From Haliscomenobacter sp. (GTDB taxonomy: Bacteria > Bacteroidota > Bacteroidia > Chitinophagales > Saprospiraceae), in NCBI GenBank assembly GCA_016707205.1, contig JADJHZ010000003.1, positions 1 to 64,000 on the forward strand: DNA of 64,000 nt, read 5' to 3'. Of the stretch, positions 33,038 through 40,728 are shown in pieces. The notes under the pieces were generated by a model, which had not been told where the DNA came from, ran no database searches, and saw only the letters and a program-made list of their open reading frames with translations. Position numbers and translations under genes: made by a program. The number at the start of each line of letters is the position of its first letter. The first letter of the stretch is position 1.

Positions 33038-35425
33038 TTAGCGGTTTGCGGACTTGGGCAATTGATACGCAATAATTTGGTTGTCTAAAACGGAAACTAC
33101 CACTCCCGAATCCGTCCACTTTAATCCCATACTTCCCCCCACCGGCGATCCGGCCATCTCCTTGCCGCCGCCATCGAGCAGATGGAGGGTTCTGGGCTTG
33201 GCGCGCCCCAGGGCAGCCCATTTTTTCCCTGGTTTGTCCACCAGGATCAAGGTATCCGCCGGAGTTTCCAATCGTTGAGACCAAAACACCTGATACGTAT
33301 TTCCTGCATATCCGGAAAGCTGTAACTGATTCCCCTGAAGAGAAAGAAAATCCTTCCGATGATCACCGGAAAAATCGGCAAACAGGCTTTGCGAAGGCAT
33401 TCCGGGATTCGCGGCAACCCGGAGTGGGAAATGGGCGCCTTGCAAATTGATCACCTGAGCTCTTCCGCGCCCATCAAACACGGCGAACCGGGGGGTGGGG
33501 GAAGTTGGGTCCGCAACCGGCATGGGAAAGCCCTCCACACGCACCGCCACTGGCTGAAAGTGGTCCTCCCCTATTGGATTCAGCGCGAAAAAGCCTTTCG
33601 GAATGGAATACCCCGCGATGTAGTTCTTCCCTGCGAAAGGAAAACAAATCAACGGGGCGGCGATATCGCCGACTTTCGGCCCCGGGCTCCAGGCATTTAA
33701 GGGGGTCCCTTCAAGGGAATACCCATAAATGCACCGGTTTTCTGAAGGAAAATAATAGGCGCCCCCATCGCTTTCCGGCTCTGGTAAAAAGGTAAGTCCG
33801 GCCGAAGCGGGAGCCCTTAGCAGGAGCGGGTATCCGGCGGTCAGATTCCCATCTTCTGAAAACAGATAGACCGCGCTTCGGGTGTTCATTAGCCATCCCC
33901 GTTGATTCAGGGAAGGAATGTGCACAGGGAAAATGTCAGAAAGCAGGGAGCCGTCCAGTTTTTTGTTCCACAACATAGCCCCATTAGAATGATCCAGGAA
34001 ATACAACTGGTTCGTTTCGTCCTGGACCGCCACGACGGCCGATCCAGGCAAGGGGAAAAAACGACGGATAGACGAAGGAAACGATTTTCGCCAGAGAATA
34101 TTTCCCTGGCGCCGGGGATCGCCGTCTTTGCCAACCGGAGCGACGTTCCACTTCCATTCACTTCCTTCCTTTCCCAACCAGGAAAGCGCGGCGGGAAAAC
34201 CCGGCAGCCAGGACGATAGCCAGGCGGGAACCGGCTGAAAAGGCGACAAGTAGCGCCAGGAAATGGCCCGCTCGTTTAAAGCGGGTAGATAGGGCCCAAG
34301 CTTTCGGTCCAGCATCGCGCCAATGCGGTAAAAGTCGGCCCATCGCTCCAGGGCCTCCGGGCGGTTGGAAAGCAACACATATCCTTCGAGTTCCATCAGG
34401 CAAGCCGGGCGGTTGGAGGCCATGGACAATACCTCCGGGACGGATTGGTCCATCACTTGCACGATGCGAAACGATTGGTAGGCGTAGGATTTCAGTATTC
34501 CGAAGTGCGCCGCATACGACTTCAGGAGCTGTGAAACGGTTTCCGTGCTGCCGGAAACCTCCAGAATGACCAAAGAAGAGGAATCCTGCCCCGGAAGGCG
34601 GGCAAAGCCTGGATCGGATTTTGCCCAGGGAGCAAAAAAACGGCGCCAAGCCGAGTGCTTTCCTTTTTCGATATTCACAGGAAAAGGCCAGTCGAAGACC
34701 GCTACATCCTCCGGGACCAATCCGGCGAGTGCGATCGGGAAAGGCCGTAGTTCGCCGGTTTGGGTTTTTGCCAGAGGGGCAAAGGAAAAAGAAATCCATG
34801 CCGAGTCTGCGGAGAATTGGTGTGGCGCGCCCAGGAAGCCTTCGAGACGGATCCCCCCGGGAAGGATTTTTTCCGAGTGCCGGGAGTTCCAGAATAGAGC
34901 CGTTCCCGTATATTCTCTCCCCTGAAGAAGGTTTACCCACGTAGACGACGATCTTTTCCCTTTCCGCTCCAGCGCTTCCTCCACCAGCAAGGTTCTTGGA
35001 GAACAAAAAAGGACTGATCCGGCAAAGGCAAAGGTGACCTGACCTACCGATGGCGCGTCTAAAACATAAATTTCGTGGCCAAGGTAGGTCCAATGGCGAA
35101 TTACCCGTACTTTTGGGTGTTGATTAAACGGAAATGGCTTTTCTAACCCCCCAGCCGGAGCAATTAACAACCATTCCTGTATTCCTATCCCAATCGGGCA
35201 ATGCGCTAACAGGCAAGGTCCTGTTTCAAGAATTTCCTCCCAAGGCCGGACAAAGGCGGGAATAGCAGATTCATTCCCTTTAACCTGTTGAATCACAAGC
35301 AATTTGGACGCATCTTCAGGGATGAATCCCGAAAGAACCCCGACCACATCCTGTTTACACCCCAATGCGCTGATTATCAGAAACAAACACCCCAAAAAAA
35401 ACCATGAAGACTTGTAGAAAATCAT
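33038..35425 (-). CDS. Large lipoprotein with C-terminal propeller-like repeats, function unknown
   Basis: 795 residues from the ATG at 35425, chosen because MIFYKSSWFFLGCLFLIISA leads to a lipobox LGC; the longer frame overlaps the divergent gene. The N-terminal 450 residues show repeated segments about barrier-like proteins (EDASKLLVI, PEDVAVFDWP) that recall DUF3352-type proteins, but I am not sure. The C-terminal 330 residues have beta-propeller strands: AVVAVQDETNQLYFLDHSNGAMLW, LMNTRSAVYLFSEDGNL and LHLLDGGGKEMAGSP, each like a PQQ/FG-GAP blade. Convergent with ung (15-bp gap); divergent from the DUF423 gene with a very short shared promoter region. Confidence 0.65.
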   Translation of the reverse strand: MIFYKSSWFFLGCLFLIISALGCKQDVVGVLSGFIPEDASKLLVIQQVKGNESAIPAFVRPWEEILETGPCLLAHCPIGIGIQEWLLIAPAGGLEKPFPFNQHPKVRVIRHWTYLGHEIYVLDAPSVGQVTFAFAGSVLFCSPRTLLVEEALERKGKRSSSTWVNLLQGREYTGTALFWNSRHSEKILPGGIRLEGFLGAPHQFSADSAWISFSFAPLAKTQTGELRPFPIALAGLVPEDVAVFDWPFPVNIEKGKHSAWRRFFAPWAKSDPGFARLPGQDSSSLVILEVSGSTETVSQLLKSYAAHFGILKSYAYQSFRIVQVMDQSVPEVLSMASNRPACLMELEGYVLLSNRPEALERWADFYRIGAMLDRKLGPYLPALNERAISWRYLSPFQPVPAWLSSWLPGFPAALSWLGKEGSEWKWNVAPVGKDGDPRRQGNILWRKSFPSSIRRFFPLPGSAVVAVQDETNQLYFLDHSNGAMLWNKKLDGSLLSDIFPVHIPSLNQRGWLMNTRSAVYLFSEDGNLTAGYPLLLRAPASAGLTFLPEPESDGGAYYFPSENRCIYGYSLEGTPLNAWSPGPKVGDIAAPLICFPFAGKNYIAGYSIPKGFFALNPIGEDHFQPVAVRVEGFPMPVADPTSPTPRFAVFDGRGRAQVINLQGAHFPLRVAANPGMPSQSLFADFSGDHRKDFLSLQGNQLQLSGYAGNTYQVFWSQRLETPADTLILVDKPGKKWAALGRAKPRTLHLLDGGGKEMAGSPVGGSMGLKWTDSGVVVSVLDNQIIAYQLPKSANR

Positions 35426-35441
35426 ACAAATACTATCTTTG
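35412..35441 (+). promoter_or_regulatory. Consensus promoter of the DUF423 gene
   Basis: TTG (35412-35414), exactly 19 bp, TATCTTTG (35434-35441): full Bacteroidota consensus. The predicted start near 35448 leaves a leader of about 24 nt before the ATG at 35472. The -33 end overlaps the first codons of the divergent lipoprotein gene. Confidence 0.8.
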
Positions 35442-35471
35442 CACTTTGCTCTACCCAGAGAATTCGCAACA

Positions 35472-35885
35472 ATGAGGAAACTATTTTTACGACTTGGAAG
35501 TGCCTTAGGCATGTTTGCGGTAATGATTGGCGCATTTGGAGCCCATACCTTTCGGCCCTTACTTACCCCTGAATCTTTTTCCAATTTTGAAACCGGAGTG
35601 AAGTACCATTTGGTTCATTCCCTCGCTATTCTTGGAGTAGCGGCATTGCTCCATTTCGGAAGAAAAAAATCGCTGGCGGTGGCTGGCTGGCTTTTTGCCG
35701 GCGGCGTGGTTTGTTTTTCCGGATCGCTCTATCTGTTAAGCACCCGGGAAATCCATGGCCTTTCGGTAGAATGGCTGGGGCCCATCACCCCATTAGGGGG
35801 GACCCTGTTAATCGTTGGCTGGGGGTTGCTCTTCGCTTCGACGTTCTATCACTACGAACGGCACTACAAAGAGAACAAGGACTAG
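35472..35885 (+). CDS. DUF423 family membrane protein
   Basis: 137 residues from the ATG at 35472, downstream of the predicted transcription start; an in-frame ATG at 35439 lies within the promoter. Four membrane helices; family signatures MIGAFGAHTFRPLL, YHLVHSLAILGVAA, FSGSLYLLS and ITPLGGTLLIVGW are all present. DUF423 (YgdD-type) proteins are small inner-membrane proteins of unknown role. Its stop codon overlaps by 4 bp that of the convergent small membrane protein gene. Confidence 0.92.
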   Translation: MRKLFLRLGSALGMFAVMIGAFGAHTFRPLLTPESFSNFETGVKYHLVHSLAILGVAALLHFGRKKSLAVAGWLFAGGVVCFSGSLYLLSTREIHGLSVEWLGPITPLGGTLLIVGWGLLFASTFYHYERHYKENKD

Positions 35886-36136
35886 CCCTCCTGTTCCCCC
35901 GATTCTTCTTTTCTTCTGTTGCGCCACCACAGAAAGCCGATCGTGCCCACCAGCAGATAGGGAGTTGCCAGCATATAGAGAATACCCGCATTGAGTCCTT
36001 TCCCTTGGGTTCCTCCGTTTTCCAGATTGCTTTCCGCTGCCATCCGGCACATTGGGCATTGCGCCCCCAGCTCAGAAGACAAACCAACCAGAATAAGCAC
36101 CAGAATGAATCCCGAGATTAAACGATTTACGCGCAT
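35882..36136 (-). CDS. Small membrane protein with CPMC motif, last gene of the oxidase cluster
   Basis: 84 residues. An N-terminal hydrophobic segment with signal-peptide character (to about residue 25, SSELGAQ) precedes CPMCRMA, then a membrane helix (about 50-69) and a charged tail. The CxxC could bind metal or be redox-active in the periplasm. Its place after the DUF420 gene (41-bp gap) in a respiratory oxidase cluster suggests an assembly role; this is inference from position. Confidence 0.75.
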   Translation of the reverse strand: MRVNRLISGFILVLILVGLSSELGAQCPMCRMAAESNLENGGTQGKGLNAGILYMLATPYLLVGTIGFLWWRNRRKEESGEQEG

Positions 36137-36177
36137 GATCAGAACATTTTAATTCGGCAATAATACGAAATTCCTTG

Positions 36178-36765
36178 TCAAGGATAATAAGGCATTAGGA
36201 GAACGTAACAAACCGGCCCGGTCACCGCCACGTAAAGCCAAACGGGAAAGACCCAACGGGCAAGTTTCCGGTGGCGTTCCACCTGCCCTGTATATCCGCG
36301 AATAAAGGTAAACAGGATGAACGGCAGCGAAATGGCCGCCAGGAAGATATGGCTTAACAGCAAAACCAAATAGGCCGTCCGCGTACCGCCTACCGCTCCT
36401 TTCTCCTCCAGGCTTAGCACCCCGTCGTGGTTGCTGTCTCCAAACAACGTTTCCGGAGTTGTGAAATGATAGGCAACGTAAGAAAGGAGGAACAACACCG
36501 AAAGACCAAGCGCCAGGTATATCGCTTTTTGGTGGCGGGCAATGTCTTTTTTTCGAATAAAGTAAAACGCCACCAGCAACACCACTGCCGTTAACGCATT
36601 AACGGTAGCGTGAAAGGGAGGGAGAAAGGAAAGAGATACGCCCTCAGGCAGAGCAATTTTTACCTGGCGCATCAATCCGACCAGGACAAGGACAACGACC
36701 GTGAGCACCCATGCTGCGGCATTCAGTTTCTTAGAAAGCAGACGATTTTCTTCTTGCGAGCGCAT
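36178..36765 (-). CDS. DUF420 family membrane protein with EF-hand-like loop
   Basis: 195 residues, five membrane helices, with DUF420/YozB-like signatures (FLPPFHATVNALTA; HQKAIYLALGLSVLFLLSYVAYH; ILLSHI-type LLLSHIFLA; HRKLARWVFPVWLYV). DUF420 genes commonly sit beside cytochrome oxidase genes and are thought to help oxidase assembly. Residues 110-121 (DSNHDGVLSLEE) form a complete EF-hand calcium-loop pattern with acidic or polar ligands at positions 1, 3, 5 and 12 and Gly at 6, between helices 3 and 4 on the periplasmic-facing side by topology estimate. Confidence 0.88.
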   Translation of the reverse strand: MRSQEENRLLSKKLNAAAWVLTVVVLVLVGLMRQVKIALPEGVSLSFLPPFHATVNALTAVVLLVAFYFIRKKDIARHQKAIYLALGLSVLFLLSYVAYHFTTPETLFGDSNHDGVLSLEEKGAVGGTRTAYLVLLLSHIFLAAISLPFILFTFIRGYTGQVERHRKLARWVFPVWLYVAVTGPVCYVLLMPYYP

Positions 36766-36773
36766 AACACCTG

Positions 36774-37394
36774 TTATTTTTCTTTTTCGCGTTTCAAGAC
36801 CGGTTTGGCTCTTTCCACCACTGGCATAAGGGTTGCAATATGCTCCACCAGCCGCCTGATCCGGTTGCCATCCGTGAAATCGTAATACTGGCGAATAACC
36901 CCCGACGTATCCGCCAGAACTACCCAGGAAGCAGAAGACGATTTCGTATCCCGGACAAAGGAGAACGGCTGATTGCCCTGAAACGCCGGACGAAGAAGGT
37001 CCACTTGAGCAGGGTCGGTCAGACGATTCTTTTCCAATAACGGAAGGAGGGCGGCAGAATCTGCCGCATCAGAAAAAAGAAGAAACCGAACGTCCGGGCG
37101 TTCGTCAAACTGTTGGTGGATCTTGCCCAGTTCGAGGGCAACTTGTTCGGATGCGGCATTTAAGGGGGAGGCAAAGCGATGTAAGACCAGAACCTTGCCG
37201 TCCAGGGCGGCTTCCTCCAAAAGGTCCCCACCGAGCTGCTCGTAAGGGCCTGAAGGAAAACTCCCAAATTCGCCCAACTCGTCAAGGGTTTCCAACCGGT
37301 ATTTAAATCCTTTATCCAGATAATACCAGCTTAAAGCAGGCAAACCAACTAACAACAGCGCAAGGGCAAAATATTGTAACAGCGGGCGTTTCAT
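36774..37394 (-). CDS. SCO1/SenC-like protein lacking all cysteines
   Basis: 206 residues. One membrane anchor (about 8-25) and a thioredoxin-like domain of SCO type (DGKVLVLHRFASPLNAASEQ; a late strand SWVVLADTSGVIRQYYDFTD). Canonical SCO proteins hold copper with CxxxC plus a His; here the CxxxC site reads as SPLNAAS and there is no Cys anywhere in the protein. It therefore cannot be a normal copper or thiol-redox SCO. Positioned 8 bp before DUF420 in the oxidase cluster, where SCO proteins normally sit. Confidence 0.72.
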   Translation of the reverse strand: MKRPLLQYFALALLLVGLPALSWYYLDKGFKYRLETLDELGEFGSFPSGPYEQLGGDLLEEAALDGKVLVLHRFASPLNAASEQVALELGKIHQQFDERPDVRFLLFSDAADSAALLPLLEKNRLTDPAQVDLLRPAFQGNQPFSFVRDTKSSSASWVVLADTSGVIRQYYDFTDGNRIRRLVEHIATLMPVVERAKPVLKREKEK

Positions 37395-37442
37395 AGAAAC
37401 CGGTTATTGTGTAATAACACACTTCTTTCCATTCCATAACAG

Positions 37443-37473
37443 GAACGGGCGGGAAATGTTTTCCCGCCCGTTC
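37443..37473 (-). terminator. Strong hairpin between the coxIV and SCO-like genes
   Basis: 14-bp stem GAACGGGCGGGAAA with its complement and a three-base loop. No long T-tract follows on the minus strand. It may partly uncouple the assembly genes (SCO-like onward) from the structural oxidase genes. The rest of the 228-bp gap (37395-37622) shows no gene. Confidence 0.65.
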
Positions 37474-37622
37474 GTCTACTCTCTGGCCATTTGCATCCAG
37501 GAGCGTCTGGCAGACTTCAACCAGGTTTTAAGCAAGACAAGCAATTGTTGGTAAGCCGGCATCAGGGCCTGCCCTTAACGGGGCTATACCTTTGGCCTTT
37601 TTTCCTGGTTAACAACAACGTA

Positions 37623-38066
37623 CTAGCCCAGGATGCCGGTGGGAATGTAAATATCTTTGGTATGAAGATGCCCTTGCTGCTTGGGAGCAACCTGCTCCTT
37701 CGCCGGCTTGGCGTTTTTATCTTTAATCAGTTCTCTGCGGTTTTTCCAGGAACTGCCTTCCTGAAAGAAAGCAATCACCGCCCAAACCAGCAAGAGGGTC
37801 GGAAGCAAAACGGTCATGGCCAACCCTTTTACTTCATACCGCATGTGCATAAATTCAAACACGATGAAATAGGCTTTGTACGCCGAAAGCACGCCAATGA
37901 TCAAACCGCCGGCATACAGCACCCACAGGTACTCGTGAAGTCCTTCAATGATGTGCCCTTTGGCAAGCAGGGAGATAAAAACCTCTACTGCAGTAACTCC
38001 TGCGAGGAGGTATAGGCCAAAGAACACGCGTTTTTTACTTTCCTCGTAAGTCAGATGTGCAGACAT
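37623..38066 (-). CDS. Cytochrome c oxidase subunit IV family protein
   Basis: 147 residues from the ATG at 38066 (MSAHLTYEESKKRVFFGLYLL). Three membrane helices typical of the prokaryotic subunit IV family (LLAGVTAVEVFISLL; LWVLYAGGLIIGVLSAYKAYFIVFEFMH with family-typical AYFI..FMH; MTVLLPTLLLVWAVIAFF), then a Lys-rich tail. Small accessory subunit of the aa3-type oxidase; 33 bp after the main subunit III gene. Confidence 0.9.
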   Translation of the reverse strand: MSAHLTYEESKKRVFFGLYLLAGVTAVEVFISLLAKGHIIEGLHEYLWVLYAGGLIIGVLSAYKAYFIVFEFMHMRYEVKGLAMTVLLPTLLLVWAVIAFFQEGSSWKNRRELIKDKNAKPAKEQVAPKQQGHLHTKDIYIPTGILG

Positions 38067-38099
38067 TATCCTACAATTAAAAAGGTTCAACCAAAGGGT

Positions 38100-39056
38100 T
38101 TAAAGCAAATAAAATACCAGGAATACGAAAACCCATACCAGATCCACAAAGTGCCAGTATAAGCCGATCTTCTCGACCATCTCATACCCGTTGCGCCGCT
38201 CGACGTAGAGGCCGCTAGCGATATTAATGGCAACAATCAGCAAGATCAGCACCCCGGTAAGCACGTGAAAGCCGTGGAAGCCGGTGATAAAGAAGAACAA
38301 AGCGCCAAAAGCCCTGGGGCCAAACTCTTCCATTTTGACCTTGCCTGCGTCCGCCCCTTCCGTTACTTTGAATTTCCGGTGAACGAACCCCTGGGCATCC
38401 ATGAAATACCCAGGGTGGTCTCCTTTCTCATAAGCTACATGTTCCCCTCCATGGCCTTCGCCATGCGATTCGCCGCCCGCATGAGCCGGGTCAAATTTAT
38501 GGATAAGATAACCTTTCCCATTAATGAACGTCTCTTTAGACTCAGACCCGTCTGGATTCAGGTATACGCCATGTTCCGTATGGGTTCCAAAAGGGTTGCG
38601 CGTTACCGACATATGCTCGGTAGCGATCAGGTTGGTCCACTCCCAGGCCTGGCAGCTCAAAAAGCCCAAACCGCCTAATGCCGTGAGCAATACCCAGATG
38701 AGCGCGCCTTTTTTATTCTCGCGGTGACCTTCCTGCACCCCGCGCACCATCGTCACCGAACTGATGATCAGAAGGAAGGACATCAAGGTCACGAAGCCGA
38801 GAGGCACATTATCGATCCCGAACGGCGCGGTCTTAAATACAAAATCCGGAACCGGCCAACTCGGGCTGCTGAAACGCAAAGCCCCATAAGCAATCAAAAA
38901 GCCGGCAAAAGTAAAGGCATCGGAAACCAGAAAATACCACATCATCAATTTACCGTAACTTATCCGGAAAGGCTCTTTGCCTCCGGACCAGTCTTCACCG
39001 TTTTCGTGGTGGTGCGCGTCAACATGTGGATCCATAGCAGTATCGGTAGCAGCCAT
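38100..39056 (-). CDS. ctaE: Cytochrome c oxidase subunit III with a long His-rich insertion
   Basis: 318 residues from the ATG at 39056. Conserved subunit III parts: YGKLMMWYFLVSDAFTFAGF, LGFLSCQAWEW, FGALFFFITGFHGFHVLTG and YWHFVDLVWVFVFLVFY. Between EWTNLI (about 145) and FGALFFF (about 250) lies an insertion of about 100 residues, hydrophilic, with HAGGESHGEGHGGEH near 192-206 and repeated GYF/GVYL motifs. The N-terminus also has HVDAHHHENG. Subunit III stabilises the catalytic core of the proton-pumping oxidase. Confidence 0.92.
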   Translation of the reverse strand: MAATDTAMDPHVDAHHHENGEDWSGGKEPFRISYGKLMMWYFLVSDAFTFAGFLIAYGALRFSSPSWPVPDFVFKTAPFGIDNVPLGFVTLMSFLLIISSVTMVRGVQEGHRENKKGALIWVLLTALGGLGFLSCQAWEWTNLIATEHMSVTRNPFGTHTEHGVYLNPDGSESKETFINGKGYLIHKFDPAHAGGESHGEGHGGEHVAYEKGDHPGYFMDAQGFVHRKFKVTEGADAGKVKMEEFGPRAFGALFFFITGFHGFHVLTGVLILLIVAINIASGLYVERRNGYEMVEKIGLYWHFVDLVWVFVFLVFYLL

Positions 39057-39122
39057 CAGAACAATGGATTTAATAGGTTGGCTAAAAAGGGTATTCAAAT
39101 TGGGTGTTCAACAATCAGCGCA

Positions 39123-39701
39123 TCAATGCTGGGTTACAAAAAATACATACAAATAAACCCAGAGCAAATCTACAAAATGCCAGTAAATCAACGTCAGTTC
39201 AAACCGGAGTTTTCGAGCAGCCGTTTTTTTAAACGGCAACGTGAACGCATGCATAACCGCCACGGCGAGTGCGGCAACTCCTCCAAGGACATGGGCGGCG
39301 TGGATTCCGGAGATGGCATAGACAAACGAACCGGACGGGTTGGTATTCAATTCCACTCCGATCTCCTGAAGTTTTAACCACCCCAGGTATTGCATAACCA
39401 GGAAAGCCAGGCCCAGTCCGAAAGCAGCCAGCAGCAAGCCTTTATATGGTTTTTCCTTCCCTAGCATAAAACTCCGGTATGCCCCATGCAATGCCAGGCT
39501 GCTCAGAAGGATGATCCCCGTATTGATGCCAAAAAGGATCGGAAGCTGAAACTCCAGCCAATTTCCTGCCGCATGGCGAACCATATAAGCGCTGGTCAAT
39601 CCGGCGAACATCATAATGATGCTCGCGCACGAAAGAAGCAACGCAAATTTTTTGGGGTGAATCCGGTTTCTGCCGACGGTATTTTCCATTGTCATTTCCA
39701 T
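39123..39701 (-). CDS. Second heme-copper oxidase subunit III family protein
   Basis: 192 residues, five membrane helices. Signatures: KFALLLSCASIIMMFAGLTSAYMV, FVYAISGIHAAHVLGGVAAL and LIYWHFVDLLWVYLYVFF, the last matching the subunit III C-terminal helix. This shorter subunit III partner paired with a full-length subunit III is typical of Bacteroidota oxidase clusters. It begins 6 bp after ctaB. Confidence 0.9.
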   Translation of the reverse strand: MEMTMENTVGRNRIHPKKFALLLSCASIIMMFAGLTSAYMVRHAAGNWLEFQLPILFGINTGIILLSSLALHGAYRSFMLGKEKPYKGLLLAAFGLGLAFLVMQYLGWLKLQEIGVELNTNPSGSFVYAISGIHAAHVLGGVAALAVAVMHAFTLPFKKTAARKLRFELTLIYWHFVDLLWVYLYVFFVTQH

Positions 39702-39707
39702 AGAAAC

Positions 39708-40610
39708 CTATATTTTATCTATCCAGATAGCAATCAGGGACACCGGGATATAAAAAAAAGAAAAAAACATCAGTTGGAGCGCTGACTTCCGGTTGTCTTT
39801 CCGGTACAAACCCCATCCCAGATAGGCATACAGGCAGCTCAGCAGAAAGATAACGAGGGCGGATGCCAGGCCCGAAACGCCCATAAGATAAGGGATAAGC
39901 CCAAGCCCAAGCAAAGGAATAGCATACAGGAACGCCTGCAAGCCCGTCTGCTGGTCGCGAACGCCTCCGGGAAGCAACCGATACCCTGCCTTCGTGTAGT
40001 CCTCATGCCCCAGCCAGCCGATCGACCAGAAATGGGGAAACTGCCAGAAAAACTGAATAGCAAAAAGCGACAACCCCAGGGCGGAAAGCCGCCCTTCGGC
40101 CGCAGCCGCCCCAATCAGCGTAGGCAATGCGCCTGGAAACGCGCCTACCAGCACCGCGATTGGGCCAACCCGCTTCAACGGGGTATAAACAAACGCGTAC
40201 AGGATCAGCGCGACCATCCCCAGGAAAGCGGTCCAGGGATTGAACAACGCGAGTAACGTAATGCCAAACAACGACATAACCCCCGCGATCAGCACCGCGT
40301 CGGCCGGACGCATTCGACCCGCAGCCAACGGACGGTCGGCTGTGCGCCGCATCAGTTTGTCGTAATCTTTTTCCAGGACCTGATTCAGGGCGTTTGCAGC
40401 CCCGGTCACCAGAAAACCACCCAAAGCCAGAATTCCCAGGGCAGTAAAATCTACTCCTCCCGGATGGGCAATCAAAAAACCCATCAAGGAGGAAAATACC
40501 ACCGTAAGAGTCAGCCTGAGCTTGACCAGCATCTTAAAATCCCGAACCCACTGAATCGCTCCTCCAGCCTTGGTTTGGATGCTTTCTTGTACCTTTACCT
40601 CCACAGTCAA
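39708..40610 (-). CDS. ctaB: Protoheme IX farnesyltransferase (heme O synthase)
   Basis: 300 residues, UbiA superfamily with about nine helices. The prenyl-diphosphate/Mg motif is NALNQVLEKDYDKLMRRTADR and the second acidic loop is HFWSIGWLGHEDYTKAGYR. It farnesylates heme b to heme O, the precursor of heme A for the oxidase encoded around it. The gene lies 118 bp after ctaD, with a long hairpin upstream of its start. Confidence 0.95.
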   Translation of the reverse strand: MTVEVKVQESIQTKAGGAIQWVRDFKMLVKLRLTLTVVFSSLMGFLIAHPGGVDFTALGILALGGFLVTGAANALNQVLEKDYDKLMRRTADRPLAAGRMRPADAVLIAGVMSLFGITLLALFNPWTAFLGMVALILYAFVYTPLKRVGPIAVLVGAFPGALPTLIGAAAAEGRLSALGLSLFAIQFFWQFPHFWSIGWLGHEDYTKAGYRLLPGGVRDQQTGLQAFLYAIPLLGLGLIPYLMGVSGLASALVIFLLSCLYAYLGWGLYRKDNRKSALQLMFFSFFYIPVSLIAIWIDKI

Positions 40611-40629
40611 TGAATAATTTTCATGGACA

Positions 40630-40672
40630 AAGGAGGCAATTCCCGGTTTTAGGGCCGGGGAATTACCTCCTT
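40630..40672 (-). promoter_or_regulatory. Long hairpin between ctaD and ctaB
   Basis: Arms of 17-18 nt (AAGGAGGTAATTCCCCGG with a near-complement, one mismatch and one bulge) around CCCTAAAA. It ends 19 bp before the ctaB start codon. T-tract is weak, so attenuation or RNA stability control of the operon is as likely as termination. Confidence 0.6.
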
Positions 40673-40728
40673 GAAATAGTGAACAAACGTAGAATACATC
40701 ATCCTGTACGGATTCCGCATCTTATCTC

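Noticed and set aside
35439..35471. Earlier ATG for the DUF423 gene
   Set aside because: It falls within the -7 promoter element, upstream of the predicted transcription start.
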